Origin: Luteibacter sp. 9135
Lineage (GTDB): Bacteria; Pseudomonadota; Gammaproteobacteria; Xanthomonadales; Rhodanobacteraceae
DNA length: 64,000 nucleotides
Assembly: GCF_000745005.1 (NCBI RefSeq)
Contig: NZ_JQNB01000001.1
Span: 3,341,501 to 3,405,500, forward strand
Direction of reading: 5' to 3'
Part shown: positions 37,988 through 47,604 of the stretch, piece by piece
Layout of the letters: each line of letters begins with the position of its first letter
Numbering within the stretch: position 1 is the first letter of the stretch
Position numbers and translations under genes: made by a program
The notes under the pieces: model-generated
Database searches by the model: none
What the model was told of the DNA's origin: nothing
The model's input: only the letters and a program-made list of their open reading frames with translations

Positions 37988-40900
37988 ATGCATACCGAAC
38001 GACAAGGCAAGCTGCCGCTGACCACGGCGCAAAGGGGACTGTGGGTGGGACACAAGGTCGGCGCACCCGGCACCACCATGAATATCGCGGAGTTCGTGGA
38101 GATCGAGGGCGCGCTGCACCTGGAGCATTTCAGGCGAGCTCTGCTCCAGGTGACCGACGAAGCACAGACGCTGCGCGTGGGTATCGACGAAGACAACGGA
38201 CGTCCGTTCCAGTTCGTTCGCGATGTCTATAACGGTACGTTTCCATGCATCGATCTTCGCGGCGTGACCGACCCGCGCACGGCGGCCGAGGCGTGGATGC
38301 TCGACGAGCTGAGCCAGCCCGTCGACCTTGCACGCGATCCGTTGTGGGTCAGCGCGATTTTCCTGCTCGACGGCAACCGCTTCTACTGGTACCAGCGTGC
38401 CCACCATGCCGTATACGACGGCTACAGCGGCGGCAAGGTGGCGCAGCGCGTGGCGGAACTCTACACGGCGTTCGTGCGGCAGGAGGCCCCGGGCCCCTGC
38501 GACTTCGGTGCGCTGGCGGAACTGGTCGATGCGGAGGCCGCATACCGGTCGTCGTCCCGCTTCGGACGCGACCGCGACTACTGGACGGCGCAACTGGCAG
38601 GACTGCCCGATGCCGTGACCCTCGCCCGCAGGCGACCGCAAGGCAGTGCGGGCGGCTTGCTCCGGAGTGTGGGCCATCTGTCCAGCGCCACGGTGGATCG
38701 CCTGCGCCTGCTGGGTCAGCAGCATGCGACCAGCCTGCCCCAGGTGCTGATCGCCCTGGTCGCCGCCTACTACTACCGACTGACCGGTGCCGAAGACCTG
38801 GTGTTCGGCATGCCGGTGTCCAGCCGGATGGGCGATGTGTGGCGGCGCACGCCCGGCATGGTGGCCAACGCGGTCACCATCCGCCTGGCGCTGTCGCCCG
38901 AGATGACGGCGGGCCAGCTCTTCGCCCAGGTGGCCACCACGGTGCGCAGCGCGCTGCGTCACCAGCAGTACCGCTACGAGGACGTGCGGCGCGACCTGGG
39001 GCTGGTCGGCCAGGGCCAACACCTGGCCCGGCTGGGCATCAATATCGAGCCCTTCGATTACGCACTGGATTTCGCCGGTGGATCGGCCAAGGCACACAAT
39101 GCATCGAACGGGTCCGCCGAGGATCTGACCGTGTTCGTTTATGACCGGGGCAACGGCGCCGACCTTCGTTTCGATTTCGACGCCAGTCCCGCGCTGTACG
39201 ACATGGCCGAGCTGGACGAGCACCGGCATCGACTGGTCCGGATGATCGATGCGGTGCTGGAGACACCTTCGCAGCCGCTCGCCGCGATCGACCTGCTCGA
39301 GCCCACCGAGCGTCGGCGACTGATGCACGACTGGAATGCGACGACATGCCCTGTCGATGCGCGCCCCCTGCCGCAGCTGCTGGCGGCGTGGTCGGCGCGC
39401 ACGCCGGATGCCGTGGCCATACGCTCGGAACGAAGACAACTGACCTATCGCCAGTGGCACGACCGCAGCGCCGCGTATGCCCAGCAGCTCATCGACGACG
39501 GCATCGAGCCGGGCGACATCGTGGCACTGGCGCTACCAAGGGACGAACGCCTGCTGGTGCTGCTGCTGGCCGTCATGCGTGCGGGAGCGACTTACCTGTT
39601 GCTCGATCCGGAGGGACCGGTCGAGCGCGTGAACGACATGCTCAACGATGCGAAGCCGCTGGCCCTGGTGACCACGCGGGACATCGGCGAGCGGCTGCCG
39701 CATGGCGGCATGCTGCTCGTCCACATCGAGGACGAACCCCTGCCGGTGTCGCGGCATCCCGACCGGTGCCAGGCCAGCGGCATCGCCTACGTGCTTTACA
39801 CCTCCGGCTCGACCGGCAAGCCGAAGGGCGTGCAGGTGACCCACGCGAACCTGTCGCATTTCCTGCAGGCGATGGTCCATGCGCTGGCGCCGGAACAGCG
39901 CGAGTGCTTCGTCGCACTCACGGGGGTGACCTTCGATATCGCCGGATTGGAGTTCTACCTGCCGCTGGTGGTGGGTGCGCAGGTGGTGGTGGCCGACACG
40001 GCCACGCTCCGGCAGCCGGCCGCCGTGGCACGGCTGATCGACGAGGAAGGCGTCACCGTGGTGCAGGCCACCCCGTCGTTGTGGCGGATCCTGCTGGCCC
40101 ACGCGGCGTTGCGGCTCGACACCGTGCACGCACTGGTCGGCGGCGAGGCCCTGACCGAGGACCTTGCCGCCCGACTCTTGCAGCGCGCGCGCAGGGTCAC
40201 CCAGCTCTACGGCCCCACGGAAACCACGATCTGGTCCACGGTGGCCGACCTGGATGCCGGCGACATCTCGCCGCCGCCGATCGGGCGTCCCATCAGCAAC
40301 ACCCAGGTGTATGTCCTCGACCGCCAGCGCCAGCCGGTGGTACCCGGTGCCACCGGCGAGCTGTACATCGCCGGTGCCGGCGTGGCGGCGGGTTACCTGC
40401 GCCGCGCCCCGCTCACCGCCGAGCGGTTCGTCGCCGATCCCTTCGCGGCAACGGAAAGACGGATGTACCGCACCGGCGACCTGGTGCGCTGGCGTGACGA
40501 CGGCCAGCTCGAATTCGTCGGTCGTGTCGACCAGCAGGTCAAGATCAACGGCTACCGGATCGAGCCGGGCGAGATCGAGCACCGCCTGCTGGCCCTGCCT
40601 GGCGTGCACATGGCCGCGGTGGTCGCGCGTCCGGACGAGTCCGGCAAGACCGTGCTGGTGGCTTATGTCGTGCCGTCCGCGGATCGCCCCTTCGACGAGG
40701 CCCGGTTGCGCATGGGACTGGCGCGCCACCTGCCCGAACCGGTCCTGCCCGCCTATATCCTCCGCCTGGACAGCATGCCGTTGACGGCCAGCGGCAAGCT
40801 CGACCGCGCGGCACTGCCGGCGCCGACGCTGCTGCGCCAGGCCACCTACGAGGCGCCGCGCACCCCCACGGAAGAGCAGTTGGCCGGCCTGTGGCGCGAC

Positions 40901-41944
40901 ATCCTCGGCGTGGAGCGGATCGGTATCCACGACAACTTCTTCGCCCTGGGCGGCGACTCGCTCGCCGCGGCGGAGATGGTCGCGCGATGCTCGTCCCAGT
41001 TGGGATCCGAACTGTCGCTGGCCAGTCTCTTCGACGCATCCACGATCGCCGGGCTCGCCCGTGTCCTGGAGCGCGCCGAACATCACGACGCCAGCCCGCT
41101 GGCGCCCCTGCTCCGGTTGCGGGCCGGCGGTGACGTCCGGCCCCTGTTCTGCATCCATCCCGCCGTGGGAATCAGCTGGAGCTACGGTGGGCTGCTACGC
41201 CACCTGGATGCCCACCAGCCGGTGTTCGGCCTGCAGTCCCGCGCACTGGTCGCTGCCGCCACGCACGACACGATCGAGGACGTGGCCGACGATTACGTCG
41301 CGCAGATCCGGCAGGTGGAGCCGGAGGGTCCGTATCGGCTGCTGGGCTGGTCCATGGGCGGACTGATCGGGCATGCCATGACGGCGCGCCTGCAAGCGGA
41401 AGGCGAGTCCGTCGAGTTCCTGGCGATGCTGGATGCCTATCCCTTCACCGCATCCGAACTGCCCGTGGACGACGCCGACGAGGTACGCGCCGTGCTGCAT
41501 TTCCTCGGTCTGCACGAGTTCGCGGGCGAGGACGCACCGGTGTCGATGGATGCGCTGGCCACGCTGCTATGCGACTCCTACGACGTCTTCAACCTGCCGG
41601 TGGTGCGAGCCCTGAGCCAGCGCGATCCGGACCTCATCGCCCGTGTCATCGCCCTCACCCGCCAGCACCTGGCCATGGCCCGCCGCTATCGACCGGCCCG
41701 CGTGGATACCGACGTCATCTTCTTCCATGCGACACGCAAGACCGCGGTCGCGTCGTCCGAGGTGTTCCATCAGCATCCGGACGCCTGGCAGCCGTGGGTC
41801 GGCGGCAGCTTCCATGTCCATGACGTCGACTGCCATCACCAGGCTATGCTGGAGCCCGCCCCCGCCATGGAGATCGCACGGCAACTGCGCCACCGGCTGG
41901 GCGAAGCGCGCTTTTCCCCGGCGCGCGTCGCCGCCACCACCTGA
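37988..41944 (+). CDS. Single-module NRPS (C-A-T-TE), predicted glycine-activating
   Basis: A 1318-residue EntF-like synthetase. The condensation domain has the active HHAVYDG (139-145). The adenylation domain has [11 protein letters not shown] (near 600), [18 protein letters not shown] and the A10 lysine in LTASGKLDR. Mapping the GrsA pocket positions gives D-I-L-Q-L-G-L-I-W-K, the canonical glycine code. The carrier domain has FFALGGDSL (Ser near 991), and the thioesterase has GWSMGG (Ser near 1122) with a late His in CHHQAML. Because the first domain is a C domain, it should join an acyl or aminoacyl donor supplied in trans to glycine and release the product by TE. A glycosyltransferase gene follows after 12 bases. 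Confidence 0.93.
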   Translation: MHTERQGKLPLTTAQRGLWVGHKVGAPGTTMNIAEFVEIEGALHLEHFRRALLQVTDEAQTLRVGIDEDNGRPFQFVRDVYNGTFPCIDLRGVTDPRTAAEAWMLDELSQPVDLARDPLWVSAIFLLDGNRFYWYQRAHHAVYDGYSGGKVAQRVAELYTAFVRQEAPGPCDFGALAELVDAEAAYRSSSRFGRDRDYWTAQLAGLPDAVTLARRRPQGSAGGLLRSVGHLSSATVDRLRLLGQQHATSLPQVLIALVAAYYYRLTGAEDLVFGMPVSSRMGDVWRRTPGMVANAVTIRLALSPEMTAGQLFAQVATTVRSALRHQQYRYEDVRRDLGLVGQGQHLARLGINIEPFDYALDFAGGSAKAHNASNGSAEDLTVFVYDRGNGADLRFDFDASPALYDMAELDEHRHRLVRMIDAVLETPSQPLAAIDLLEPTERRRLMHDWNATTCPVDARPLPQLLAAWSARTPDAVAIRSERRQLTYRQWHDRSAAYAQQLIDDGIEPGDIVALALPRDERLLVLLLAVMRAGATYLLLDPEGPVERVNDMLNDAKPLALVTTRDIGERLPHGGMLLVHIEDEPLPVSRHPDRCQASGIAYVLYTSGSTGKPKGVQVTHANLSHFLQAMVHALAPEQRECFVALTGVTFDIAGLEFYLPLVVGAQVVVADTATLRQPAAVARLIDEEGVTVVQATPSLWRILLAHAALRLDTVHALVGGEALTEDLAARLLQRARRVTQLYGPTETTIWSTVADLDAGDISPPPIGRPISNTQVYVLDRQRQPVVPGATGELYIAGAGVAAGYLRRAPLTAERFVADPFAATERRMYRTGDLVRWRDDGQLEFVGRVDQQVKINGYRIEPGEIEHRLLALPGVHMAAVVARPDESGKTVLVAYVVPSADRPFDEARLRMGLARHLPEPVLPAYILRLDSMPLTASGKLDRAALPAPTLLRQATYEAPRTPTEEQLAGLWRDILGVERIGIHDNFFALGGDSLAAAEMVARCSSQLGSELSLASLFDASTIAGLARVLERAEHHDASPLAPLLRLRAGGDVRPLFCIHPAVGISWSYGGLLRHLDAHQPVFGLQSRALVAAATHDTIEDVADDYVAQIRQVEPEGPYRLLGWSMGGLIGHAMTARLQAEGESVEFLAMLDAYPFTASELPVDDADEVRAVLHFLGLHEFAGEDAPVSMDALATLLCDSYDVFNLPVVRALSQRDPDLIARVIALTRQHLAMARRYRPARVDTDVIFFHATRKTAVASSEVFHQHPDAWQPWVGGSFHVHDVDCHHQAMLEPAPAMEIARQLRHRLGEARFSPARVAATT

Positions 41945-41956
41945 GGAGGCGGTCCG

Positions 41957-43234
41957 GTGATCGTTCTGTTCACCCTGGGAACGCGGGGCGACATCCAGCC
42001 GTACGTGGGGCTCGGTGTCGGCCTGCAGCGCGCGGGCCACGCCGTGCGCATCGTGACCAGCGAATCGTTTGCGCCGATGATCCTCGCGGCCGGGCTGGCG
42101 TTCGCGCCGCTCACCGGCGACTTCAAGGCGACACTGGCGAGCGACCCCACCCTGTCCGCGCGTCCCGATCGGCTTGTCACGGTGGCCAGGATCTTTCGCT
42201 CCCGCTACGCCCAGTGGGCCCGTGACTGGATCGCGCAGGGCCGGGAGGCGTGTCGCTCGGCCACGCTGCTGATCGGCTCGGGCAGTGCCACCCTGCTCGC
42301 CCGATCCCTGGCCGAGGCGCACGACCTGCCGTTCGTGGCAGTGCAGTTGCAACCGCTTGCACCCTCGCGGCGGCTGCCGCCGCTGACGTTGGGGGGGAAC
42401 GGGTTATCCCTGCCTGGCGGCGTCAACCTGGCCCTTTACCGCCTACTGCGCCTGCTGGTGTGGCGGGTCATGTGCCCCGCGGTGAACGGCGTGGTGCGCC
42501 CGGCGCTCGGTCTGCCCCGCTTTCCCTGGCGTGGGCCGCCGCAGGACGGCGTGTATGGGCACGACAAGGTGCTCTACGGCTTCAGCGAGCAGGTGCTGCC
42601 CCGTCCGGACGACTGGGAAGATCGCAGCCAGGTGGTCGGCTACTGGTTTCATGACGATCCGTCCTGGGCACCGCCGTCCGCGTTGCAGGCGTTCCTCGAT
42701 GCGGGGCCGCGTCCGGTCTACATCGGTTTCGGCAGCATGGTCGGTGCGCGATCCCGCGAATTCACCGACACGCTGCTGGACGGCCTGTGCAAGAGTGGGC
42801 AACGCGCCGTCCTCGTGACCGGCTGGGGAGGCCTGTCGCCACCGGAGGACATCGACCGCGAACGGGTCTTCGTACTGGACCATGCGCCACACGACCGATT
42901 GCTACCGCTGATGTCCGCGGCGGTTCACCATGGCGGGGCGGGCACGTCGGCGGCGGCCGCGCGCGCGGGCATTCCGTCGGTGGTGATTCCCTTCTTCGGC
43001 GACCAGCCGTTCTGGGCCAGGCGATTGCACGGCCTGGGCGTGGCGCCGCCGCCGCTCGACCGGCGCCGGTTCACCAGCGACGACCTTGCGCATGCCCTCC
43101 GCGCGACGCAACAGCCCACCATGCAAACGGCGGCCACGGCGCTCGGGCAGGCCATCCGGGCGGAAGACAGCGTAGCGCGAACCATCGACCAGCTGCGCCG
43201 ATGGCAGCTGTTGCCGGCCCACGCGGCCGGTTAG
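41957..43234 (+). CDS. GT1 (UGT-like) glycosyltransferase
   Basis: 425 residues, GT-B fold. The N-terminal block MIVLFTLGTRGDIQPYVGLG is typical of the sterol glucosyltransferase/rhamnosyltransferase group, and the C-terminal nucleotide-sugar site shows VYIGFGSM, VFVLDHAPHDRLLP, HHGGAGTSAAAARAGIPSVV (two blocks) and FFGDQPFWA. It would transfer a sugar from NDP-sugar to a small lipophilic acceptor. The GTG start has GAGGAGGCGG upstream and is 12 bases after the NRPS stop, so the NRPS product is the likely acceptor. Its stop abuts the stop of the convergent FrnE-like gene. Confidence 0.9.
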   Translation: MIVLFTLGTRGDIQPYVGLGVGLQRAGHAVRIVTSESFAPMILAAGLAFAPLTGDFKATLASDPTLSARPDRLVTVARIFRSRYAQWARDWIAQGREACRSATLLIGSGSATLLARSLAEAHDLPFVAVQLQPLAPSRRLPPLTLGGNGLSLPGGVNLALYRLLRLLVWRVMCPAVNGVVRPALGLPRFPWRGPPQDGVYGHDKVLYGFSEQVLPRPDDWEDRSQVVGYWFHDDPSWAPPSALQAFLDAGPRPVYIGFGSMVGARSREFTDTLLDGLCKSGQRAVLVTGWGGLSPPEDIDRERVFVLDHAPHDRLLPLMSAAVHHGGAGTSAAAARAGIPSVVIPFFGDQPFWARRLHGLGVAPPPLDRRRFTSDDLAHALRATQQPTMQTAATALGQAIRAEDSVARTIDQLRRWQLLPAHAAG

Positions 43235-43885
43235 TCAGGGCGACTCCTGCGCGATCTTGCGCAGCTGTCGCTCGAACTCCTCCGGCGGCTGCCCGCCGGA
43301 GATGAGGTAACGGTCGTTCACCACCACGGCCGGCACACCGGTGATGCCACGGCTTTGCCACAACGCTTCGTCGCGACGCACGTCCTCGGCGTAGCGCCCC
43401 GTGTCGAGCACTTCCCGCGCCGCCGCGGCATCCAGGCCCACCTCGGCCGCTGCCGCGACCAGCACGTCGCGGTTTCCCGGATCGGCCTGGTCGGTGAAGT
43501 TCACCGCGAGCAGTCGCCGCTTCAACGCGTGCTGCCTGCCCTGTTCCGCGGCCCAGGCGAGCAGGCGATGCGCATCGAAGGTGTTGTAGATGCGGCTGTC
43601 GTCGGAGGTGTTCATGGCGAACCCAACGTCGGCGGCGCGCGCCGTGATGCGTTCGCGGTTCATCCGAACCTCGTCAACCGACATGCCGTACTTGGCGACG
43701 ATGTGTTCCAGCGTGTTTTCCCCGCCAGGCGGCATCTGCGGGTTGAGCTCGAAGGGATGGAAGGTGATCTGCGCGTCGACCTCGCCGTTCAGCCGCTCCA
43801 GCGCGCGCTCCAGCCCACCCAGGCCGATGGCGCACCAGGGGCACGCGATATCCGAAACGAAGTCGATCTTCATGGGTTTGGACAT
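43235..43885 (-). CDS. DsbA family oxidoreductase, FrnE-like
   Basis: 216 residues without signal peptide. The thioredoxin-fold active site is DIACPWCAIG (CPWC near residues 15-18), with GVPAVVVNDRYLISGGQPPEEF holding the cis-Pro loop (quoted in parts). FrnE/DsbA-like cytoplasmic proteins act as disulfide isomerases and also occur in polyketide clusters (frenolicin). ATG 43885 has AGGTGA at 5-base spacing. It is placed between NRPS/glycosyltransferase and the FkbM operon but on the other strand, so it may be a housekeeping gene caught inside the cluster. Confidence 0.88.
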   Translation of the reverse strand: MSKPMKIDFVSDIACPWCAIGLGGLERALERLNGEVDAQITFHPFELNPQMPPGGENTLEHIVAKYGMSVDEVRMNRERITARAADVGFAMNTSDDSRIYNTFDAHRLLAWAAEQGRQHALKRRLLAVNFTDQADPGNRDVLVAAAAEVGLDAAAAREVLDTGRYAEDVRRDEALWQSRGITGVPAVVVNDRYLISGGQPPEEFERQLRKIAQESP

Positions 43886-43943
43886 GTCGTCACCTGTTCG
43901 TCGATGACACGATCGTACACGCCACCGCGTGATCTTCGATATC

Positions 43944-44726
43944 ATGCCGGCCACGTCACGCAGCCGTCGGCAGGCCATGTCCGCAGGGATTCCACCACTC
44001 GACCTGTCGCGTCTGGCTCCCAGCCTCTACGCGCAGGGCACCGAGGAAGCCATCCTCACACGCATCCTGGACCGTGTCGCGCCAGCCAGTCGTTACTGCG
44101 TCGATATCGGCGCGAGCGACGGCCTGCGCAACAGCAACACGGCGCTGTTGCTGCGCGAGCTGGGCTGGCTGGGCACCCTCGTGGAAGGCTCGGCATACCG
44201 CTTCGGGCGCCTGAAGGAGACCTACGGCGACGCGGGCAACGTGCGCCTGGTCGGCGAGCGCGTCCAGCCCGATACGGTGGACGACCTGCTCGACGCCGCC
44301 GGCGTGCCGGCGGTGTTCGACCTGCTCTCGCTGGATATCGACGGCAACGATTACTGGGTATGGCAAGGCATGCAGCGCCATCGCGCACGCCTGGTGGTCA
44401 TCGAGTACAACCCGTATTACCCGCCGCCGGAGCGCTGGGTGATGGCCTACGACCCCGAACACAACTGGGATGGATCGACTCACTACGGAGCCAGCCTGGC
44501 ATCGCTGGTGGCCCTGGGCGCCACGCGGGGTTACGAGCTGGTGTGTTGCGACGACATGGGCAACAACGCGTTCTTCGTCGATCGCGCGCTCTACCCCCTG
44601 CTGGGCATCGCGAACAACGAGCCGCGCATGCTGTTCCGCCCCGCGATGTACAACCTGCGCTACGTGGGCCACAACCGCTTCCTCACCGGCCATCCCTACC
44701 GTTACGGCCCGGGCGAGGCGATCTGA
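43944..44726 (+). CDS. FkbM-like SAM-dependent methyltransferase
   Basis: About 260 residues. The glycine-rich motif I reads CVDIGASDGLRNSNTALLL, followed by LGWLGTLVEGSAYRFGRL, and LLSLDIDGNDYWVW is the conserved acidic block of this FkbM subgroup. The proteins methylate hydroxyls of natural products or glycans; the exact acceptor is unknown. The start is uncertain: GTG 43929, ATG 43944 and ATG 43977 are all in frame without a strong Shine-Dalgarno. It opens the overlapping six-gene plus-strand operon that ends at 50584. Confidence 0.8.
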   Translation: MPATSRSRRQAMSAGIPPLDLSRLAPSLYAQGTEEAILTRILDRVAPASRYCVDIGASDGLRNSNTALLLRELGWLGTLVEGSAYRFGRLKETYGDAGNVRLVGERVQPDTVDDLLDAAGVPAVFDLLSLDIDGNDYWVWQGMQRHRARLVVIEYNPYYPPPERWVMAYDPEHNWDGSTHYGASLASLVALGATRGYELVCCDDMGNNAFFVDRALYPLLGIANNEPRMLFRPAMYNLRYVGHNRFLTGHPYRYGPGEAI

Positions 44727-45725
44727 GTGACGTCGTTGCCCACCCTTCCCGCCGCCTACGACCTACGCCTGCGCGGCGACGGCCAGCCGGTCACCACACG
44801 CGTGGCGCGCTGGCGGAGCGACGTCGGCGAGGTCGCGGTGAAGACGTTCGCGGCCGCCGATCGGGCACGCGGCGAATGGGAAGCCTGCATCCTGGCCTTT
44901 CTCGGCGAGGGCCCGGCGAGCCCGGACATCCGTGTCCAGACCCTTGTACCCACCCGTGACGGTGCGGCATGGGCCGGGCAGCCGGACGGTGGCTGCGTTC
45001 TGGTCACGCGGTGGGAGACGGGCCGTTACCGTGCTTACGACACCTACGCCGCGAACGAGTGGGCCGCGCTGGGCCGTGGCCTGGGCACCCTGCACGCGCG
45101 CCTGGACGCGATGCCGGGGCAGGCTCCGCAGACGCTCTCCGCGCGATTGGCCCATATCGATCCCGCGGTGGAGCGCGCGAAGCTGGAGCTGGAGCTGGCG
45201 GATCGTCCGTTTCCTTCCCATCCCCGGATCGACGCCGCCTGGGTGGCGCGCTATCTGGCCCTGTGCCGCGAGATGCTGGCTGCGTGTTACCCCGGGGCCG
45301 TCGAAGGCTTCCCCACCGACGATACCCAGCGGCCTATCCACAACGACTACAACCAGTTCAATTACCTGTTCGGCGACACGCTGCCGCCGCTCGTCATCGA
45401 CTGGGAAGCTTCCATCGGCGCACCGCGCGAATTCGAGGTGGTGCGCTGTCTCAACCATCTTCCGCTGCAGGCTCCTGCGCTGGCGCGCACCTTCGTTCAT
45501 GCCTATCGGGAACGCCGCCCGCTGCGCGCCGGGCACATGCGCTGGGCGGTGGACGTGGCCTGCCTGATGCACGCCACCAAGCACTGGGTGTTGCAGGGCT
45601 GGCTGGACGGCCTGCCGGGCTTCGACCAGCGGCTACTGGGTGCGATGGAGATGGTGACGATGCTGGCGCGCGGGCGCGAGCGCCTCGGCGCGTTCTTCGT
45701 CGACACCATCGAGGGATCGCACTGA
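44727..45725 (+). CDS. Aminoglycoside phosphotransferase-fold kinase
   Basis: 332 residues of the APH/choline-kinase fold. The catalytic loop is HNDYNQFNYLF (Asp and Asn as in HxDxxxxN) and the metal-binding Asp is in LVIDWE. The N-terminal ATP-binding part has AVKTFAA. GTG 44727 starts directly after the TGA of the methyltransferase gene. APH-fold kinases in biosynthetic loci phosphorylate small molecules, either for self-protection or to activate an intermediate. A second one lies at 51245. Confidence 0.85.
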   Translation: MTSLPTLPAAYDLRLRGDGQPVTTRVARWRSDVGEVAVKTFAAADRARGEWEACILAFLGEGPASPDIRVQTLVPTRDGAAWAGQPDGGCVLVTRWETGRYRAYDTYAANEWAALGRGLGTLHARLDAMPGQAPQTLSARLAHIDPAVERAKLELELADRPFPSHPRIDAAWVARYLALCREMLAACYPGAVEGFPTDDTQRPIHNDYNQFNYLFGDTLPPLVIDWEASIGAPREFEVVRCLNHLPLQAPALARTFVHAYRERRPLRAGHMRWAVDVACLMHATKHWVLQGWLDGLPGFDQRLLGAMEMVTMLARGRERLGAFFVDTIEGSH

Positions 45726-46567
45726 TGTCCAGCGAACGGCAACACGTGTTTCCGCCTCCCATGGAGCGGCATTACCCCATCGTGGACGGACGTATCCGCA
45801 CACGGTCGCTCGAGGCTCACATCGTCGACCACTGCAACCTGACCTGCGTGGAGTGTTGTTCGCTGTCGCCCTTGCTGCCTGCGTGGACAGCCGATCCGGA
45901 GACGCTCTGCGCCGACCTGCGCCGCGCCGCGCGCGTGCTGCAACCCCGTGTGTTCAAGCTGGTGGGCGGCGAGCCGACCCTGCATCCCGCGCTCGTCGAT
46001 ATCCTGCAAGCGGTGCGCGGCACCGGTATCGCGCCGACGATCTCGGTCACCACCAACGGGTTGCTGCTGGACAGGATGCCGGACGCGTTCTGGGCCGGCG
46101 TGGACGCCCTGACCATCTCGCTGTATCCGCGACCCCGCCTGTCCGACGAACGCATACGGCACGTGGAAGCCATGGCCGCGCGCTTCGACGTGCGCCTCAA
46201 TTGGAAGCCGCAGGCGCAGTTCGTCCGGATGACGCGCGACCCCGCCTCCACGGATGTCGCGGAAACGCAGGCGATCTACCACGACTGCTGGCTGCGGGAG
46301 CGGTGCCACCTGCTGCGCGACGGCATCTTCTACACCTGCACCCGTCCCGCGCATTTCCACACCCTCCACCGCGGGCGCGACGACTTCACGCAGGATGGCC
46401 TGCCGCTGCACGACGGCCCCTCGCTGGCCGACGAGATCCACGCCTACCTGTCGCGCGAGGCGCCCCTGCGGGCCTGCTTCCACTGTCACGGCGGCAGCGC
46501 CGTCATGGAGCCGCACCGCATGATGGGGCGGGCCGAACTCGACGCCGCAAAGGCCCGCTTCGCATGA
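45725..46567 (+). CDS. Radical SAM enzyme with auxiliary Cys cluster
   Basis: 280 residues. The 4Fe-4S-SAM motif is DHCNLTCVEC (Cys37, 41, 44), followed by the GGEP motif in FKLVGGEPTLHP. The C-terminal part has DCW...RC...FYTCTR and ACFHCHG, reminiscent of a short SPASM/Twitch-like auxiliary cluster. ATG 45725 overlaps the preceding TGA by one base. SPASM-type enzymes often modify peptides, but no precursor gene is adjacent; the substrate may be the NRPS-derived peptide. It is translationally coupled with the next gene by an ATGA overlap. Confidence 0.88.
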   Translation: MSSERQHVFPPPMERHYPIVDGRIRTRSLEAHIVDHCNLTCVECCSLSPLLPAWTADPETLCADLRRAARVLQPRVFKLVGGEPTLHPALVDILQAVRGTGIAPTISVTTNGLLLDRMPDAFWAGVDALTISLYPRPRLSDERIRHVEAMAARFDVRLNWKPQAQFVRMTRDPASTDVAETQAIYHDCWLRERCHLLRDGIFYTCTRPAHFHTLHRGRDDFTQDGLPLHDGPSLADEIHAYLSREAPLRACFHCHGGSAVMEPHRMMGRAELDAAKARFA

Positions 46568-47604
46568 TTCTTCGCGAGCGCGATCCTTTCGGGATCAGGC
46601 AGGTCGTCTACCATCCCCGCAGCGCGACGTTCGGCGGCGGCATCCGCGAGCTGTTGCGCCAAGCGCAGCTGCCAACGGGGCCGCTGGACAGCCAGGCGAT
46701 CGGCGGTTATCTCACCGGCGCACGGTATGCCGATCGCACGATCCTGGCCGACGTCCGGGCCGTGCCTCCCGGCTACGCCCTCGTTGAGGCGAGCGAGGGG
46801 CTGGCAGTGATCGAGCGCCCGCTGCGCCGCACCGCGGGCGACCTGGAAACGCTGCTGCTCGACGCCCTGCGCGACGTCCTGGCCGATGGGCGGACTACCG
46901 CCGTCGCACTCAGTGGCGGCCTGGACTCCGCCCTGATCCTGGGCCTGCTGCATACCCACGGCATCCGTCACCTCCCGGTCTACGTCCTCGCCACCGGCCT
47001 TCCCGGCTACGACGAGCGCGCGGCGGCCTGCGAGACGGCACGCCGCCGGGGCGTCGAGGTGATCGTGGTCGAGGCCGGTGCCCAGGCGTTCGTCGACGCC
47101 CTGCCCGAGGCCATGCGTCATCTGGAGGAACCGCTGTACAACCTGCATCCGGTGGCGAAGCTGCTACTGGCCCGGGCCATGGCGCGCGACGGCATCGTGC
47201 GGGCCATCACCGGCGACGGCGTGGACCAGGTGCTGAGGCGCGATCGCTCCGCCGACTACCTGCCTTTGTGCCGGACCCTGTTCGAGGCGGCCGGCGTGCA
47301 ACTGTCCGCGCCGTTCCTCGCTACGCCCGTGGTGGCGCACCTGTGCTCGTCGCCCGCCGATCCGGACAAGCGCTGCATCCGGCGTCTCGCCCGGCATCAC
47401 GGTGTGTCGCGCGCCCTGACCGAAGGCCCCAAGCGTGCACGGCTGGCACCGCCGATGGACCTCGGGCACCTGCTGCCAGCGGCGCCCATCCTCGCGCTGG
47501 CCGCCGTGCTCGGCCTGCCGGTGCCGACACTGGCGACGGATGCGGAACGGGTGCAGTGGGCCACGTTGCTCCTGCTGCTGCGCGACCTCGGCGTTACCGC
47601 CTGA
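46564..47604 (+). CDS. Asparagine-synthase-like amide ligase lacking the glutaminase nucleophile
   Basis: 346 residues, much shorter than AsnB (about 550). The N-terminus MILRERDPFG has no Cys2, and the remnant glutaminase domain is only about 80 residues. The AMP-forming synthetase domain has the PP-loop AVALSGGLDSALIL (near 114-127); the usual G-x-x-x-D-E motif reads GDGVDQ. The enzyme probably adenylates a carboxylate and makes an amide without glutamine, as beta-lactam synthetases and lasso cyclases do. Its start ATGA overlaps the radical SAM gene and its stop overlaps the AsnB start, so the three are made together. Confidence 0.82.
   Translation: MILRERDPFGIRQVVYHPRSATFGGGIRELLRQAQLPTGPLDSQAIGGYLTGARYADRTILADVRAVPPGYALVEASEGLAVIERPLRRTAGDLETLLLDALRDVLADGRTTAVALSGGLDSALILGLLHTHGIRHLPVYVLATGLPGYDERAAACETARRRGVEVIVVEAGAQAFVDALPEAMRHLEEPLYNLHPVAKLLLARAMARDGIVRAITGDGVDQVLRRDRSADYLPLCRTLFEAAGVQLSAPFLATPVVAHLCSSPADPDKRCIRRLARHHGVSRALTEGPKRARLAPPMDLGHLLPAAPILALAAVLGLPVPTLATDAERVQWATLLLLLRDLGVTA

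Noticed and set aside
37928..41158. Two long minus-strand open frames opposite the NRPS
   Set aside because: The plus strand has all NRPS core motifs; the minus frames are Arg/Gln/His-rich shadows.
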